Source of the DNA: Dicyema japonicum | Lineage: Eukaryota; Dicyemida; Rhombozoa; Dicyemidae | Reading direction: 5' to 3' | Assembly: GCA_011109175.1 (NCBI GenBank) | Contig: RDEW01000050.1 | Coordinates: forward strand, 291,581-355,580 | DNA length: 64,000 bases | Shown: one piece after another, positions 47,011 through 58,408 of the stretch | Numbering within the stretch: the first letter of the stretch is position 1 | Layout of the letters: every line of letters starts with the position of its first letter | Notes under the pieces: model-generated | The model's input: the letters and a program-made list of their open reading frames with translations, nothing else | What the model was told of the DNA's origin: nothing | Database searches by the model: none | Position numbers and translations under genes: made by a program

Positions 47011-48699
47011 GAGCTACTCAGCAATTAGTAATATTTTTAATAAATTAAAATAAATTTATTATTAATTAATGAAAGTCAAACGGCTCCATTATGGAAGCTG
47101 GATCACTTAATTGTTTTTAACATCTTTCCTGGTGGGTTCTTAAATAAATAAATTATGGTCTGCAGGCATTGACCACACAATGGGAGTTACTTCTCATAAT
47201 CGCTAGCCCAATATTCTGAAGAGCCATTGTGTCTCTCTTCCACATTCCTGCAAACCATCTGATCGACCTGATAAAGCACGCCAGACGTCTCCAGGGAGAT
47301 CGAATTAAAAGCAAGTTGATTCCCAATGCCACGGTATTTCTTTTTTAAAATTGTAAGTAGTAGTAGATGCGGAACCCTCACACAGTGATGACTTGAGCAG
47401 ATTCACATGTGAGTAAGTATCCGTGCATGTTGATTCTCGAGCAAGACACCTCCCTCGGATCCATGAAATTGTCGCTAAGATACCCTGTCTCTTGCAATCA
47501 CCTCTGTTAAGTCAGTCAGGTTACAGATGGCAGTAAACCCGCCGTCTTAGTCTTCATGACAGTCGAGTTTAGCATGGTTTGGCTAGAAAATCTTTTTATG
47601 AGAGCGGATGTAGTCCTTTCCTGTCAATAGTCTCACCGCATAAGCATCGGCTTTCTAAACAGGCATCAACTCGAAGGGCAACTCTTTATTACCTTGCTAT
47701 ATATCCCATGTGATCCCTTACTTTAATCTGATACCAAAAACATAATTTTTAACCCATTTTAGAAAATAACCCTTTTCGATCTATTTTTACTTGGAGATCT
47801 ATTTTACGTCGTACTAGATTAAACAAATGGTCCTCCGAATTACTTTAATGTTTCCTTCTCTTATGATCCTTGGATTGCTTAGAAGTAAAGTCTGACGCTT
47901 AGGAAAATGGCTTAGGAAGACGTATCCGAAGATACGATCAAGAATAGTTTCAGAGTTTTGAATAACTCCAATAACGAAAATCTTGAAATTTGTATTAATG
48001 AAAAGCAATCATGAGAACAGAATCGATCCTCTAGAAGTTGAGGATTTTATAAACATTGAATACACGTAGCATGAAACGTTTAATGAAAATTATTTAGAAG
48101 ATTCAGAAAATAGTAACAGGAATCGGAAAAAAAGACTTCTAGACAACATGGATATTTCAGTCTTGCATGGCGAGGAGTGGTAACTCGATTCGATATGAGT
48201 ATACCCATCTTTGGAATACTCAAAGACACCCTCCTCAATAAACTCAATCTTTTAATTTCCACCGGAAGAATAAGTCATCAACGAAGCTAACAATTATAAG
48301 AAGCAAACGTCTCGACACCTTCTGAGAGCCTTTGGAGGCATCAATAAGACATCAAAGAAGCAAACAGTTATAAGAAGCTTCTGAGAGCATTTTGGAGGGA
48401 ACTCTTAGCTAATGTTGAGAATGAATATGACGTTTCTGTAATTTCTTCAATTTAATGATTAACAAAATAAAACGAGTAAATTAACTACAGTGGATTTTTT
48501 TAACGAAAATTTAAAATAATTTTCGTTTCGAACATTAAATAGCATCCAATACAGATGTTGGTGCTCATTTCTTCGATAATTTTCACAGTGAGATATAACT
48601 GATGGTGGCATCACTCGTCAAACCAGGAGGCATCGTAAATGCATGAAATGGACATTCGAACATGGAAGAATCCGAATTCAGTCCAGAACAAATTTCGCT
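47011..48699. other. No host gene; one family B scrap
   Basis: 47580-47710 on the minus strand reads DACLESRCLCGETIDRKGLHPLS, the C-x-C-GG..GLH motif of family B. A partial duplication of ~35 bp sits at 48284-48400 (TTATAAGAAGC...TTCTGAGAGC). Nothing else recognised. Confidence 0.45.
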
Positions 48700-49245
48700 A
48701 TGTAAATTAATAATACAAAAGACCACGGTAACAGCAAACTAACCAATTACATGATCTCATACGATATAACGAAGATCTCAACTTGGCCTGTTGTGGAACA
48801 CAATTCGGAAGAAGCCATGAAATAGATCTTGATTTCCAATGCAGACGCGTCCCCTCTAAGAAAGTTAGCTAACCAGAGTTTATGCTTTCCAAATAATTTT
48901 TTGGTAAATTTTCTAGTAAAAAACCTCCTTGACATCGAGTCAAAAGCTTTCTATACGTCAATGGAGCAAAGTACAGTCTTCATGTGTCCCGGCCTGTGCA
49001 AAAACCATATCGTATAAAGTTAGTCAATGAAGATAAACGGGTCGAAGTAAACCTCTCCTCTTTAAAATCATGTTGAAATGACAATTCCGGGAGAAAATCT
49101 TTGAGTTTTACAAGATCCAGCGTTTCCAGGATTTTCAACAACAAACACAATAATGCGACCGGTCTGTATGAAGCCGGATCCTTCTTTACTTTTTCGGGTT
49201 TCAAAATTGGACGTAGGTGGGCAAGCTTTTAAAAGGCTGGAAAAG
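48700..49245 (-). mobile_element. Family C-type RT fragment (pair with 1.34-1.76 kb)
   Basis: The frame 49204-48980 reads MKPEKVKKDPASYRPVALLCLLLKILETL, then LSFQHDFKEERFTSTRLSSLTNFI. 48848-49245 is the sister of 1340-1760. The start region matches 33470-33560. Confidence 0.65.
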
Positions 49246-49335
49246 TTGTCAATTTAGTTATGTAATTTTTATATTAATTTCAGTTTTGTTTTTATATTTT
49301 TTTGAAAAAAAACAAGTAAAATCTTTTAGTTAATA

Positions 49336-50372
49336 TTAATTATTTCTCTTTTTTAATCCAATGATTGTCATTAACCTGGCAATAGTCATGCTTAGTTGGT
49401 TCTGAATCATAGTAAGGCACATTGCCAAGAAGGCCAAACCAAAAAGAATGTATGTTTCTGTTATAAGCATTCGTACTTTTCCCTTCGTTGTTGTGCGATC
49501 CCCAATACCAGGGACGTAATCTCCGAATCCAATGGTGGTGAGAGTGATGAAGCAAAAATAAGCGGAAGTCACCATATCCCAGCCTTCATAATGTGAGAAT
49601 ATAGCAGCCCCGATTATGATGTACAGAATCACCATAAAAATGGCAATAGACAGCGGAAAATGATTCATTTCTTCGTCTGTGGATGAGCTATCCTTATCTG
49701 GAAGATCCTCCCATTTTGTAAGTTCAGCATCGTCTAATTCGTGTGAACTGACTTTATTTTGTCGAAAGCACACCCACAACAACACAGTTGTGAGTATGAA
49801 TATTCAAATACTCTGAGCATTGTATCCCCAATTTTGGCAAGACAAACAAGCATGAGAGATATCCCAAACAGTGAGTAGAATATACATATAACCTTCCCCC
49901 ACATCGTGTTGGGTGAAATGTGTCCATATCCTTTAATTTTACCCACCAAACAAACCGATGGTGGTAACTATCGTTATGCAAAACAGTAGTGCGTTGTCAT
50001 AACTCCACTTGTACGACATTTCTCCCAACATCATCTTTGTACAGTTTTCTCCCTGATACCCAGTCTCCAGTGATTTCACTAGAAATAACCTCAGCTGAGT
50101 CTTAATCACTTTTACGAGCTCTTCCTTATAATAAGAGATCATTGGCCCACCTTAATGTAATCCTTCGAGTCGAGGATGGCGACCATAGTTGAGTTTTCCA
50201 CCACCGAGTATTTTTCAATTTGATCGAAGCAGGTCTGTACTTCGTGTGGTTTCTCAATGTATTCGAACATCGATGCCCCCAAACAGAGATAAACTATCAA
50301 GACCGACAACAGGGCAGTGGTGGAGCCCAATATTTTCCCTAAAACACTAAGAATTATCCTTCCTAATTGCAT
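49336..50372 (-). CDS. Two-pore-domain potassium channel (K2P), 4 exons
   Basis: Background (leak) K+ channel of the plasma membrane; subunits dimerise. Introns 50126-50151 (26 nt), 49931-49955 (25 nt) and 49752-49777 (26 nt; a repetitive GTTGTTGTGG donor makes 29 or 32 nt possible). Spliced 960 nt, 319 aa. Seen: first membrane segment ALLSVLIVYLCLGASMFEYIE, extracellular cap with ENCT glycosylation site, pore 1 WSYDNALLFCITIVTTIG-YG (intron 2 falls inside the filter codon), membrane segment VICIFYSLFGISLMLVCL, acidic loop, third segment SIAIFMVILYIIIGAAIF, pore 2 SAYFCFITLTTIGFGDYVPG, fourth segment. Intact frame, no premature stop. A subfamily (TWIK/TREK/TASK or nematode TWK) cannot be set by eye. 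Confidence 0.93.
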
Positions 50373-50689
50373 TGCCTTTATGGGCTTTCTAACTTATATA
50401 TAATTATCGAACTTGCCCTTACAATTATCGAATATGCCATTTCCCAAAGATTCAAATCCCCACCACAATACGTGGCATAGACATTTCACGTGCTTTCGAT
50501 ATATTCGCCATACGCATGATACGTGTACTATTACACACTTGACTGACAGTACGGGTAGGGAATTTGAAACCAATGAGGGACACCTCAAGGAGAATCGCTA
50601 TCCTCATTGTTCTTAGTTGTCTACTTAGTGACCTCAGAAAACTGATAACGAAATAGTGCATGGGACGATGTTGACTTTATATCTGAAGA
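50373..50689. other. No gene seen
   Basis: 5' flank of the K+ channel gene; short open frames overlap each other and carry no motif. Confidence 0.45.
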
Positions 50690-50850
50690 AGAATCAACCT
50701 TGAGACACTTCTAGCGCGTAACCTTGCATCTCTACTTGACAACGATCTGAAGGCCATTAAACGACTAAAAATGGAGGACGATTTGGAGGTCCTAAGAAGC
50801 ATCGCCTGCAACTAATTGGAAGAGGCAGGTGGAGAGATCGTCTCTAGTGT
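50690..50850 (+). mobile_element. Family D 3' coding scrap
   Basis: Reads LASLLDNDLKAIKRLKMEDDLEVLRSIACN, the RPR.TLP..L..DL....DDLE.LR block of family D. Confidence 0.5.
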
Positions 50851-51000
50851 GTCACGTGTGGAAATATAACTTATGTTTCTAGTTAATGTCGCTATTAATA
50901 ACAATGCCCAGAACTCTTAAATCAATTAACAATAATCATGAGACAGCAGTCGACTCATTGTGGTGTCATCAAAGACATTCATTGACCGACGTCGATACCT

Positions 51001-51623
51001 TCATTTAATATTACATCCAAACCTTGTCTCCACCTTATCAGTGCTACTTTCTTTACCTATTTCCTCGCTGGATTGATCTTCTGGGTCTGCTTTCACCATT
51101 TCTTCACCTTTTCCGTTGGAATTTGTTCTAAGTTGATGAAGGGATTCATTTATACTTGTTAACCTGGTCCTCAGCGACATAAGTGAATATGCCAGGAAGA
51201 GTTGACTTGGGTTTGGGGGATACTCTAATACAATAAATTATTTTCTCCACATGGGTTTGCAGTCGTCAGAAGCAAGACTAGTAGATTTGGCTGTCATATC
51301 ATTTTCCATGTAATACCAGTCTGCTTTATGGTGGTGTTTAACAGGCCTGGGTATAATGTGATAGTCCTTTTCAACACTAAACAAGTCTACCAATTATAAA
51401 TTAAGTAACCTTTTGTTCCCCCAAGTTTAGATTTTCTCACAAAATCAGAGTCGGTTTCTTTTATTTTGGTTTTTGTGGTTTCCACATATTGTTCTTCAGG
51501 GATTCCTTGTAATCCTGGGATTTGTGATTTTATTTTGGAGTAAGCAACAGGCGCCCTCTTTTCCGGAATTTGATTGTAGTACCATGAGCCTTAACTAACA
51601 CTTAAATATGTACCAGAAGACAT
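51001..51623 (-). CDS. C7orf57-like protein, 5 exons
   Basis: Built from exons 51614-51623, 51410-51589, 51251-51386, 51156-51224 and 51001-51127 with GT-AG introns of 24, 23, 26 and 28 nt; total 522 nt (173 aa), all joins in frame. Order of motifs: SWYYNQIPEKRAPV, SQIPGL, IKETDSDFVRKSKLGGTKDL, HHHKADWYY, then a low-complexity acidic tail (KGEEMVKADPEDQSSEEIGKES). From memory of the animal protein C7orf57, the order WYY...P..., SQIPGL, IKETDSEYVKLAKQGGR.DLL, DWY is shared. That protein is uncharacterised, with expression suggesting cilia or sperm. No single exon exceeds 60 codons, which hides the gene from simple ORF scans. Confidence 0.7.
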
Positions 51624-51775
51624 TCTTGTTGTTGAGACAATAAATAGTTTATTAATGTTAAATTTATTTATTAATGTTAAATATAAATTCAACAAAATTA
51701 AATCAACCACATCCATGAGGAAAATTTTCTTTGTCCTTATTTACCTCATACAAACGACTTGTTTCTGTAGAAGTT

Positions 51776-52100
51776 GGATACACTTAATTAGTTGTTTACT
51801 TTAACTTCTTTCTCGGTGTATCCGAGGTTAATAAATAAACGACCTGGACAAAAAACAGTGGATATATTTATCAACAGAACAAAAATACCTTTCACTAAGA
51901 AACTGAAACATGTCCTTTTCATCTCATGTCGACGGCATCTCTGGAAGCTGCTCAAGAAAGCTAGGGATAATCAAATCTATTTTCGGTGGCATTAAAACCC
52001 TTTCCCAGCATTGAAATTATTGTACAAATCATTCATTGAGCCATCTGTCAGCTATGTCTGTGCGTCATGGGGAATCAATCTGTCCTAGATCAACCTATAT
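51776..52100 (+). mobile_element. Family C 3' end followed by a second family C piece
   Basis: 51776-51823 is a family C terminal stem-loop (GGATACAC / GTGTATCC) with tail GAGGTTAATAAATAA. Right after it (51840-52080) a second copy begins: KTVDIFINRTKIPFTKKLKH (thumb), then LLYKSFIEPSVSYVCASW. Confidence 0.6.
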
Positions 52101-52300
52101 GAACGCGGACGACGTACTGATATCAGACATCTCGAAAAGTTCGTTTTTTCTGTACTCCGCCTTGTCTGTTGAATCTCCTTTTGAGTGTGTTGCCGTCAGC
52201 GACCTGGCCTCAAAAAAAGTGTCCACACATGGCTCTAACGAGTGATTTTCCGTAGAAGTATTGAAATGATGGTATCCCATCTGACCTCTTCCCATCGCCT
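52101..52300 (+). mobile_element. Family G RT catalytic scrap
   Basis: Reads NADDVLISDISKSSFF. Thirty-six bases (52104-52140) are nearly identical to 53527-53563, where the box is YTDDVLISDISKS. Confidence 0.5.
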
Positions 52301-52349
52301 CAGCTCAAACCTAAAGGTTAAGGTTGAGCCGAGATCCCCACAGCTTTCT

Positions 52350-52570
52350 AACTAACGTCATTGAGAGCTGCGTCTCGTGGGGCACGGTAAGATAGAAGAT
52401 GTAGGCTTTTGGTGTCGACTTCCATCGACAATGACAGCTTTGTTACTGGCAATCCGAGTCGCAGTGCCACTCCGATCCTCAGGCAGTTCTCGCCAAGGGT
52501 TGTTCCGAGAGACGAGCATGGCAGACTCAAGCCAGGCCTCATTTTTATGTTGCTTGGAAGACATTAATTC
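52350..52570 (-). mobile_element. Family B fragment
   Basis: Minus strand: KHKNEAWLESAMLVS, then LGENCLRIGVALRLGLPV and GSRHQKPTSSILPC, matching SGAWLKA...DDS.RIGV..RLG..VC..HRC...DTKGLH.LSC of family B in two frames. Confidence 0.6.
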
Positions 52571-53080
52571 GACGTGGTAACAAAATAGTTTAGTGGATGT
52601 ATATTCTTAAATCTCGAGACCGGTCACATTTGCTTGTCAATTTGATCCACAGAATAACATTTAAATATTTTTATAATTACTGATTTACCGACTTCTTGGT
52701 TCTGCTCTTTGGTCTTTTCTAACATCACATATCCGCATGACTCTTACTGAAAATTGCATTTTATGGATAATTGTAACGAGTCGTCATGTGTTCCACCAGT
52801 TGCGAAAGTTCTGGAGGCGTTCAAGGTGCACATAATGCATTGCGAAAAGGTCCATTAACTCTCTTTCACCGAGGGAAAATTTCGACATATTTCTGACTTA
52901 GGTATCTAGGACGCCTGTTTCAGACTGACGCAAACTGAAAGATCTGAGCTCTGTTATTAATCTGAACTTGAACGGGATTAAAGACAAAATGATGTAACTT
53001 AAGCATTTATTTCAAAATTCAAGATAATACTTCAAGAATCAAAGCTATAGTGGCATTACACTTTTTCCTTGGATTTTACA
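52571..53080. other. No gene recognised
   Basis: Possible family B scrap on the plus strand at ~52790-52920; otherwise nothing. Confidence 0.35.
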
Positions 53081-53083
53081 TAA

Positions 53084-53985
53084 TACGAGCTGGAGGACTC
53101 CTCACATTAATCAAGAAGGGCCTGGGATACAAAGATAATTCAAGAGAAATTAGGAAATTCCTTGTAAATGACGAAATAATTGATATTATCGGGACCCTAT
53201 TTAGTTGAAGATCAAAAGGGAGATCTTCCAGAAAAGTTGAAGCCGTCTTGTATAAACTCGCTAACTGTCCACTCTTACGGAATTTAACAGACAGCAGTTT
53301 GACTGGTTTAAAGCTGGAGAACTTCTCCTCCATTGACAAAGTAGTCACCTATATCAACAATGTCATTCTGGTAGCCACATCTATGACTGTCTCCAAAAGA
53401 CACACCAGTTATACTAGTGGCCATGGAAGGATGGCTCTAGACAAATCGTTTCAAAAGGGCGGGAAGATTTTCTATGAAGCAAGAATATGTATAAAATCGT
53501 TGAATATGAAATAAAAGCTATTACACGGACGACGTACTGATATCAGACATCTCGAAAAGTCCGGTTGTGTCTGAGAAAAGATTACGTGGATTTTTGGAAG
53601 AAATTCTCTCTGGTGTGTAAATTCCGTGCCTTAAGTCTCCCAATGGAAAAGTCTAGAGCCATGCGAATATAGAAAGGTTTTCCAACAGTGGAGTGCACAC
53701 TGAGTGGTATCAACTCATATTGAAGAAGACGTTTATCTTTATTTTTGAAAGAACTATTCTGCCTTCTCGTCTACGGATGTGAAGAATGGTATTTTCGCCC
53801 AAAGGAGATAGAATAATCAATCTTTTGGACAAAACGAGGAGGATGATATTCAAGCTGGACCTTTGTAAAAGAGATGAAGAAGCACTAGAAGAAGAGGAGG
53901 AAATGCTGATAAACTCAATAAGAAGCGTGGAAGAATAGAGGATTTTCTCCTGAGGACCAAAGGGATGACACATTCAGAAAAGACT
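53084..53985 (+). mobile_element. APE-type retrotransposon remnant (family G-like)
   Basis: IRAGGLLTLIKKGLGYKDNS resembles the R.GGV...I...... start of an APE endonuclease core. It is followed by KLENFSSIDKVVTYINN and SKRHTSYTSGHGRMALDKS (the linker block also seen in family C), then directly YTDDVLISDISKSPVVSEKRLRGFL, the RT catalytic box. The intervening RT core is deleted. Confidence 0.5.
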
Positions 53986-54632
53986 GTGAAGCTAGAGGGG
54001 GTAAACTGCTAAATAATCCAAGCCTCACGTTAGGATTTTTAATAAAACGTAATCCCCATAACTATCGCTATGTCTTGTTCTTTAATAAAATGTTATGTTG
54101 TTGTTTTGGCCAGTGTATAGAGCCATTTGTTATAATATCTGAATTTTTTAATAAAAATCGATATGTAGGATAGCGCATGGTAGCTACTAGCGGATGTGAC
54201 ATACTTTCCCTCCCTTTTATGACCGAGAAAATGCTTTTGGGCTTATTCTTGATTTAAAGAACATAAGCCTTAGCAAGAGTGTTGCAATCCTTCAGGCTGA
54301 AACTTCAAGAAAACTAATTTGGTTGCAATTGAGGAATATTTACGATACTGTGTGTCCTACTGTTAGATATGAAGACGCAAAGTGAACTACAACCCAAGCT
54401 ACTCTTAGCATATACTAAGAACATATGCTTACATTCAATCACTAGACCGTTGTCTCTATGATTGTCTCATATGATAGTTCGGTGGACGAGGCTTTTGAGT
54501 TCAATGAGTCTTAATCAAGTGAGAAGGGTTAGTCCTACAAGAGGACTTGAGGCAAGTTTAAATAGTTATAATTAATCATTTAATATTTTTTTGAATATTA
54601 ATTTTAAAATAATAAATCAAAACAAATAATTA
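53986..54632 (+). other. 5' flank of WDFY; possible transposase helix-turn-helix
   Basis: A plus open stretch at ~54208-54390 (FYDRENAFGLILDLKNISLSKSVAILQ...CPTVRYEDAK, stop) looks coding and could be the helix-turn-helix segment of an ISXO2/IS1595-like transposase. The call rests on general pattern only. Confidence 0.25.
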
Positions 54633-56018
54633 ATGGCTGTTAAAATTGTACTCAATAAATTGGAGACAATCAAGGTAAAGTCGCCGATCACAGCTATCTG
54701 GTATTTCAGTAAGGAAGATGCTGTTGTCACTACTAATGAGGACCTGTTTTGTCATGTTGTCATCATTCTTTAGAACTTAAAATTTGGCTGAAAAGACTGA
54801 ACGGAGAATTCTGGCCTAGTGTTTCCCAACCTTTAAAAAGTTTCTGATTTACTGATTCCCAGCAATCGCACGAACACTTATCTGCTACAATGGCGCCAAC
54901 GGTAAGTATATCGTGGTGGGGATGTCTGACGGTGGAATAGAGGTAACCGTAATTTATAAAATGAAGGAATTTTTAATAAATCCAGACTTTAATTGTGTTC
55001 AGTCGTGTGACTATTACCTTGGTTAACCTAAAATGTAATAATAGATCACTCAATGGCTATAACAAGCCTTTGCATTGAAAACTCCTTCATATTTGCCCTT
55101 TCTGATGATGGGACCATGTCATGTCGCCATCCTTCACGAAAAACTACTTCCAACTCAAATCTGTCTTCTGCAGGGAAGAGCATTTACGTGGATCCTTCCA
55201 AAATAATCATTGTGGGGACGTCATCGGGGATTATTGATGTGTTTTCCTGTGATTTGAACTTTTTTGATTCTTCTGTTCCTGTTAACCGTTTGGAGGGTCA
55301 CAAAGGTGGGAGAGGTTAATAATGGACAGGACAAGTCACTTCTCTTTGCTGGTCAAAGGAGTACGACTATTTAGTGTCAGGAGACTCATATGGGGAGATT
55401 ATGCTGTGGGATTTTGGCGGGAAAAGTGGAGTTTACTTGAATATGACATTTCACACGTGGGTTTGGTGGTTACTCTTAGCTCTAAAATTATGTTAACGAG
55501 GATACTACGCAAGTCCACCTATTTACTATCAATCTCCACAACGGGACAGGCTGCTCTATGGAATATGAATTATAAGCGATATAAGGTGGAGTGGCTGGCG
55601 TAATTGTAGAGGGGGGAAATGACCAAGGCGAACTACTGTAGTCGCTGTAACTCTCCATTTATATGGAACCTTAAAATGATGATTCAAAACAAAGTTATGG
55701 GGACCAGGAGAGTTAGTTTTGTGGTCATTTGATAGCATCACTGCAGGAACTGTTTTAAATCATTTTGCGGAAATTGTTGCAGTAATAAGATTATTATCCC
55801 AAAATGGGTTACGAGTGTAGTGTCCTTGTCTGTAATCAATGCTTTGTTGTCCTAAACAATGAGAGTAATAAACCCGAGATGGAGAGTTTTCCCTTAAATG
55901 TTAAGTCCATTGTGGCCTCCCATATTACTAATGATGAGACAGTACTCCTCACTGCTTGTAATGATCGGACTGTCGCTGTATTATTGGGAGTTACTTTTAG
56001 GTATGGAGTTTAAAGTAG
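54633..56018 (+). CDS. WDFY2: WD-repeat and FYVE-domain protein (WDFY1/WDFY2 type), 10 exons
   Basis: Endosomal adaptor: a seven-bladed WD40 propeller interrupted by a FYVE zinc finger that binds PI3P. Introns (28?, 23, 24, 23, 24, 23, 24, 24, 23 nt): 54746-54773, 54840-54862, 54943-54966, 55022-55044, 55306-55329, 55457-55479, 55586-55609, 55712-55735, 55978-56000. Total ~390 codons (family ~400). Seen: WLKRLNGEFWPSV, GKYIVVGMSDGGIE, EGHK-GQVTSLCW...IMLWDFGG, GQAALWNMN, then FYVE cysteines YCSRCNSPFIWN...RRHHCRNCFKSFCGNC...IIIPKMGYECSVLVCNQC, and a final WD strand NDRTVA-VWSLK. Two frame problems: the first junction cannot be closed with GT-AG, and CCC at 55798-55800 needs one more C. WDFY1 versus WDFY2 cannot be decided. 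Confidence 0.88.
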
Positions 56019-56433
56019 TCATTAATATATTTTAATATATGGTTTTTATGGTTTATTCTATTTTGTGGGTTCGGTCGCTAAATAATGTTAATTCTCTAAA
56101 ATTAACTATTTTAGGAGGATTATTTGATTTCCTCCCCAATATGACCTTTTGGATAATTGTTTATTGATAATCGTTAAACAATCAATTCGAGGCCCTGACT
56201 GCGTGGCTATTTCTTCTCAGGATTACAAGCGAGATTCACTCAAGTAGTCAATGCGTGTAGAAATCCAATTCCCTGGTAGATCCAGGAAAGGAAGCCTTTT
56301 AAATAAATTATGTCAGTCTGAAATCGAAACGCAGTTTAATATAGCAAATTATAAGAAATTGGTTGGAAAAAATAGCTATCTATAAATTAATATAAAATTT
56401 CAACTATTTTTTAAATAAAAATAAAAACTAGAG
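56019..56433 (-). mobile_element. Family B 3'-terminal scrap (56195-56300), otherwise AT-rich
   Basis: 56195-56300 on the minus strand ends in ISLVILRRNSHAVRAS, the family B terminus. Confidence 0.5.
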
Positions 56434-56705
56434 ATGAGTCTTGTAAGACTAAATAAAGAAACTTGGGAAAATTAAGGCAATATTACTAAACCCAACAGAT
56501 TCATCTTCTCTGGATTCTTTGGGCCCCATAAGAAGATCCTTATTGCTTAAACTGTCCCAAAATTGTGTTTTAGAAAATATTTTGACAGTCAAAGAATTAG
56601 TTGTGACCACAATTTTATGAGACGCAGTCTTGTTATGCTATTTATGATGATGAGACACCCAATCCTTGTAAGTTAAGAAAAGACTCAGCTGGAAAGAGCG
56701 ACTGA
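56434..56705 (+). CDS. Unidentified small spliced gene (~69 aa)
   Basis: ATG AGT CTT is followed by a GTAAG donor. Removing 56443-56476 (34 nt) continues as AILLNPTDSSSLDSLGPIRRSLLLKLSQNCVLENILTVKEL. Removing 56600-56627 (28 nt) continues as SCYAIYDDETPNPCKLRKDSAGKSD, stop at 56705. A third optional 21-nt in-frame intron begins at GTAAGTTAAG (~56670). All boundaries are GT-AG and the frame is kept. I do not recognise it. It sits ~415 bp downstream of WDFY in the same orientation. Confidence 0.45.
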
Positions 56706-57221
56706 TGAGGCATTATTACAGCGATTCTCTACAATAAATTCAAAATTTCGACCTAAAGATTTGCCTAATTGACTTTGAACTTATGTCAAATTTACGTACA
56801 AAAATTTAATGAAAAAAGCTAACCAGAATTTTTATATAAAAACACAGAGTAATATTTTTCAAAACATTTTCAGGTTTACATTGGGGTTTTTAATTTCCCC
56901 AATAATTTCTCTCAACGTAGAGGGACATTTTCAAATAGCTGTATGAGAAATAAGTTGTTTTTTTGTCGAGTTCCACATTCATTACTGGGCCACATAGTCG
57001 TTACCTTTGATTGATCTTTGAATTGTATAAACTCACAAGAGACATTTCGATAAAATGCGGATTATTAATTGACCACAAATGAATACAATAAAATTCTCCA
57101 ATAAAAAAACTAAAGAGATTAAATTATTTTTATTAAAATAAAGGAACAGTCAGCAGAGGGTAATACAGCGGCCGTCCTGGACAACCCGGAGGCGTATAGC
57201 TGAAACAAGGTAATATTACTA
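56706..57221. other. AT-rich intergenic, no gene seen
   Basis: No frame or repeat recognised up to the transposon end at 57222. Confidence 0.45.
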
Positions 57222-58393
57222 CAGTGCGACCCCGAATTGGGGAATTTTTTCCCCAATTTTGAGGTTTTCCAAAAAATGGGTTTTGTCATCCTATCTTAAA
57301 ATATAACCAAGACGGATAATTACAATTTTTATTTTTTAATAAAAAAATCTGTTAATTTTAATCGAGTGTTTTGTTTTTTTCGCATCGAACTCATAATTTT
57401 GCTTTTAATCTGTACTTCGGAGTCTCTTGCTTAATGACATTTAGCAGCATTGTGAATGCTCATTCCGCATTGTTTATAACTTGTTGATCATCCAAATGTT
57501 CCAGAAATTGTTCGCTGCAGTCCTCTTCATCACTATTATCACCCCAGAAGCTCTCCAAAATCGCATTTTCCAGAATATCTGAATCAATCAGACTTTCTCC
57601 GGTGTCCTCTTTTTCCCGACAGTCATATTCCAAAGCCTTTTCAAGTATTGGAAGATTCTGTAATCTCCCCCATGCCAATTTCGAACATGAAATTGCATCC
57701 AATATTGTGATTCCCTTTATTGCTTCATCTATTTGAGCTACAGAATTTTTATCATAGATATTCGTTTTCATCATCCAATTATTGAAATGATTCTTAAATG
57801 CCTGTATTATCCCTTGGTCACATGGCTGAATTAAGAAAGTGGTGTTTTTTGGAAAAAAAATTACGTCGACGTTTGAATATTGGGCAGAAACAGCATGACA
57901 AGTTGCATTGTCAATTAATAATGCTATTTTCTTATTTTCTCCCTCATTTCCTCGTTAAATCGAAATAACCAATTTTCAAAAATATTTTTGTCATCCAGGC
58001 TTTGCATGAACATAATATTCAATGCCGATTTCTTTCAGATTCACACTTTTAATACTCTTGGTGACTTCACGCCCAAAAAGTTTATATTTTTCTCCTGTGA
58101 ACTGCAACACAAGTGTCATACGTTCTTTTCTTATTTTATGTCCGCTGTGTGACTCATTTCTTTCAACAAAACTCTTTTTGGAAACGGCTTTATAAAATAA
58201 TGCAGTTTCATCACAATTGAAAATGTTTTCTTCACCACTCAAGCAAATCATTGAAAGTCGATCGGAAGTTTTCCGCACCTCCTTTATCGGCTGATTGTGA
58301 TTCGCCATGTAATATTCTGAATTTTATTTCCAATTGCTTCTTAAATCTGTAAAGTTATCCATTGGAAGCAGTGAAATCTTGATTTGAATTTCT
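57222..58393 (-). mobile_element. pogo/Tigger-like DNA transposon, left part
   Basis: The left end reads TA then CAGTGCGACCCC (57220-57233), typical of pogo-type elements with a TA target. It is followed by a hairpin ATTGGGGAA / TTCCCCAAT. The minus strand encodes a DDE transposase in pieces: DFTASNG.LYRFKK..GES (58390-58300), NCDETALFYKAV (first catalytic D, ~58220), KERMTLVLQFTGEKYKLF, the second D block ALLIDNATC in a damaged frame (~57920), QPCDQGIIQ (~57820), and the C-terminal frame 57774-57460 (ITILDAISCSKLAWGRLQ). Several stops; inactive. Its continuation lies beyond the insertion at 61368. Confidence 0.75.
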
Positions 58394-58408
58394 ATATGCA
58401 ATTTTAGT
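58394..58408. repeat. Target-site duplication of the family C insertion, left copy
   Basis: ATATGCAATTTTAGT, identical to 61353-61367. Confidence 0.9.

Noticed and set aside
49939-50142. Separate 67-aa protein upstream of the K+ channel
   Set aside because: Its first codons lie inside a 26-nt intron; splicing joins the open part to the first exon in frame as one channel.
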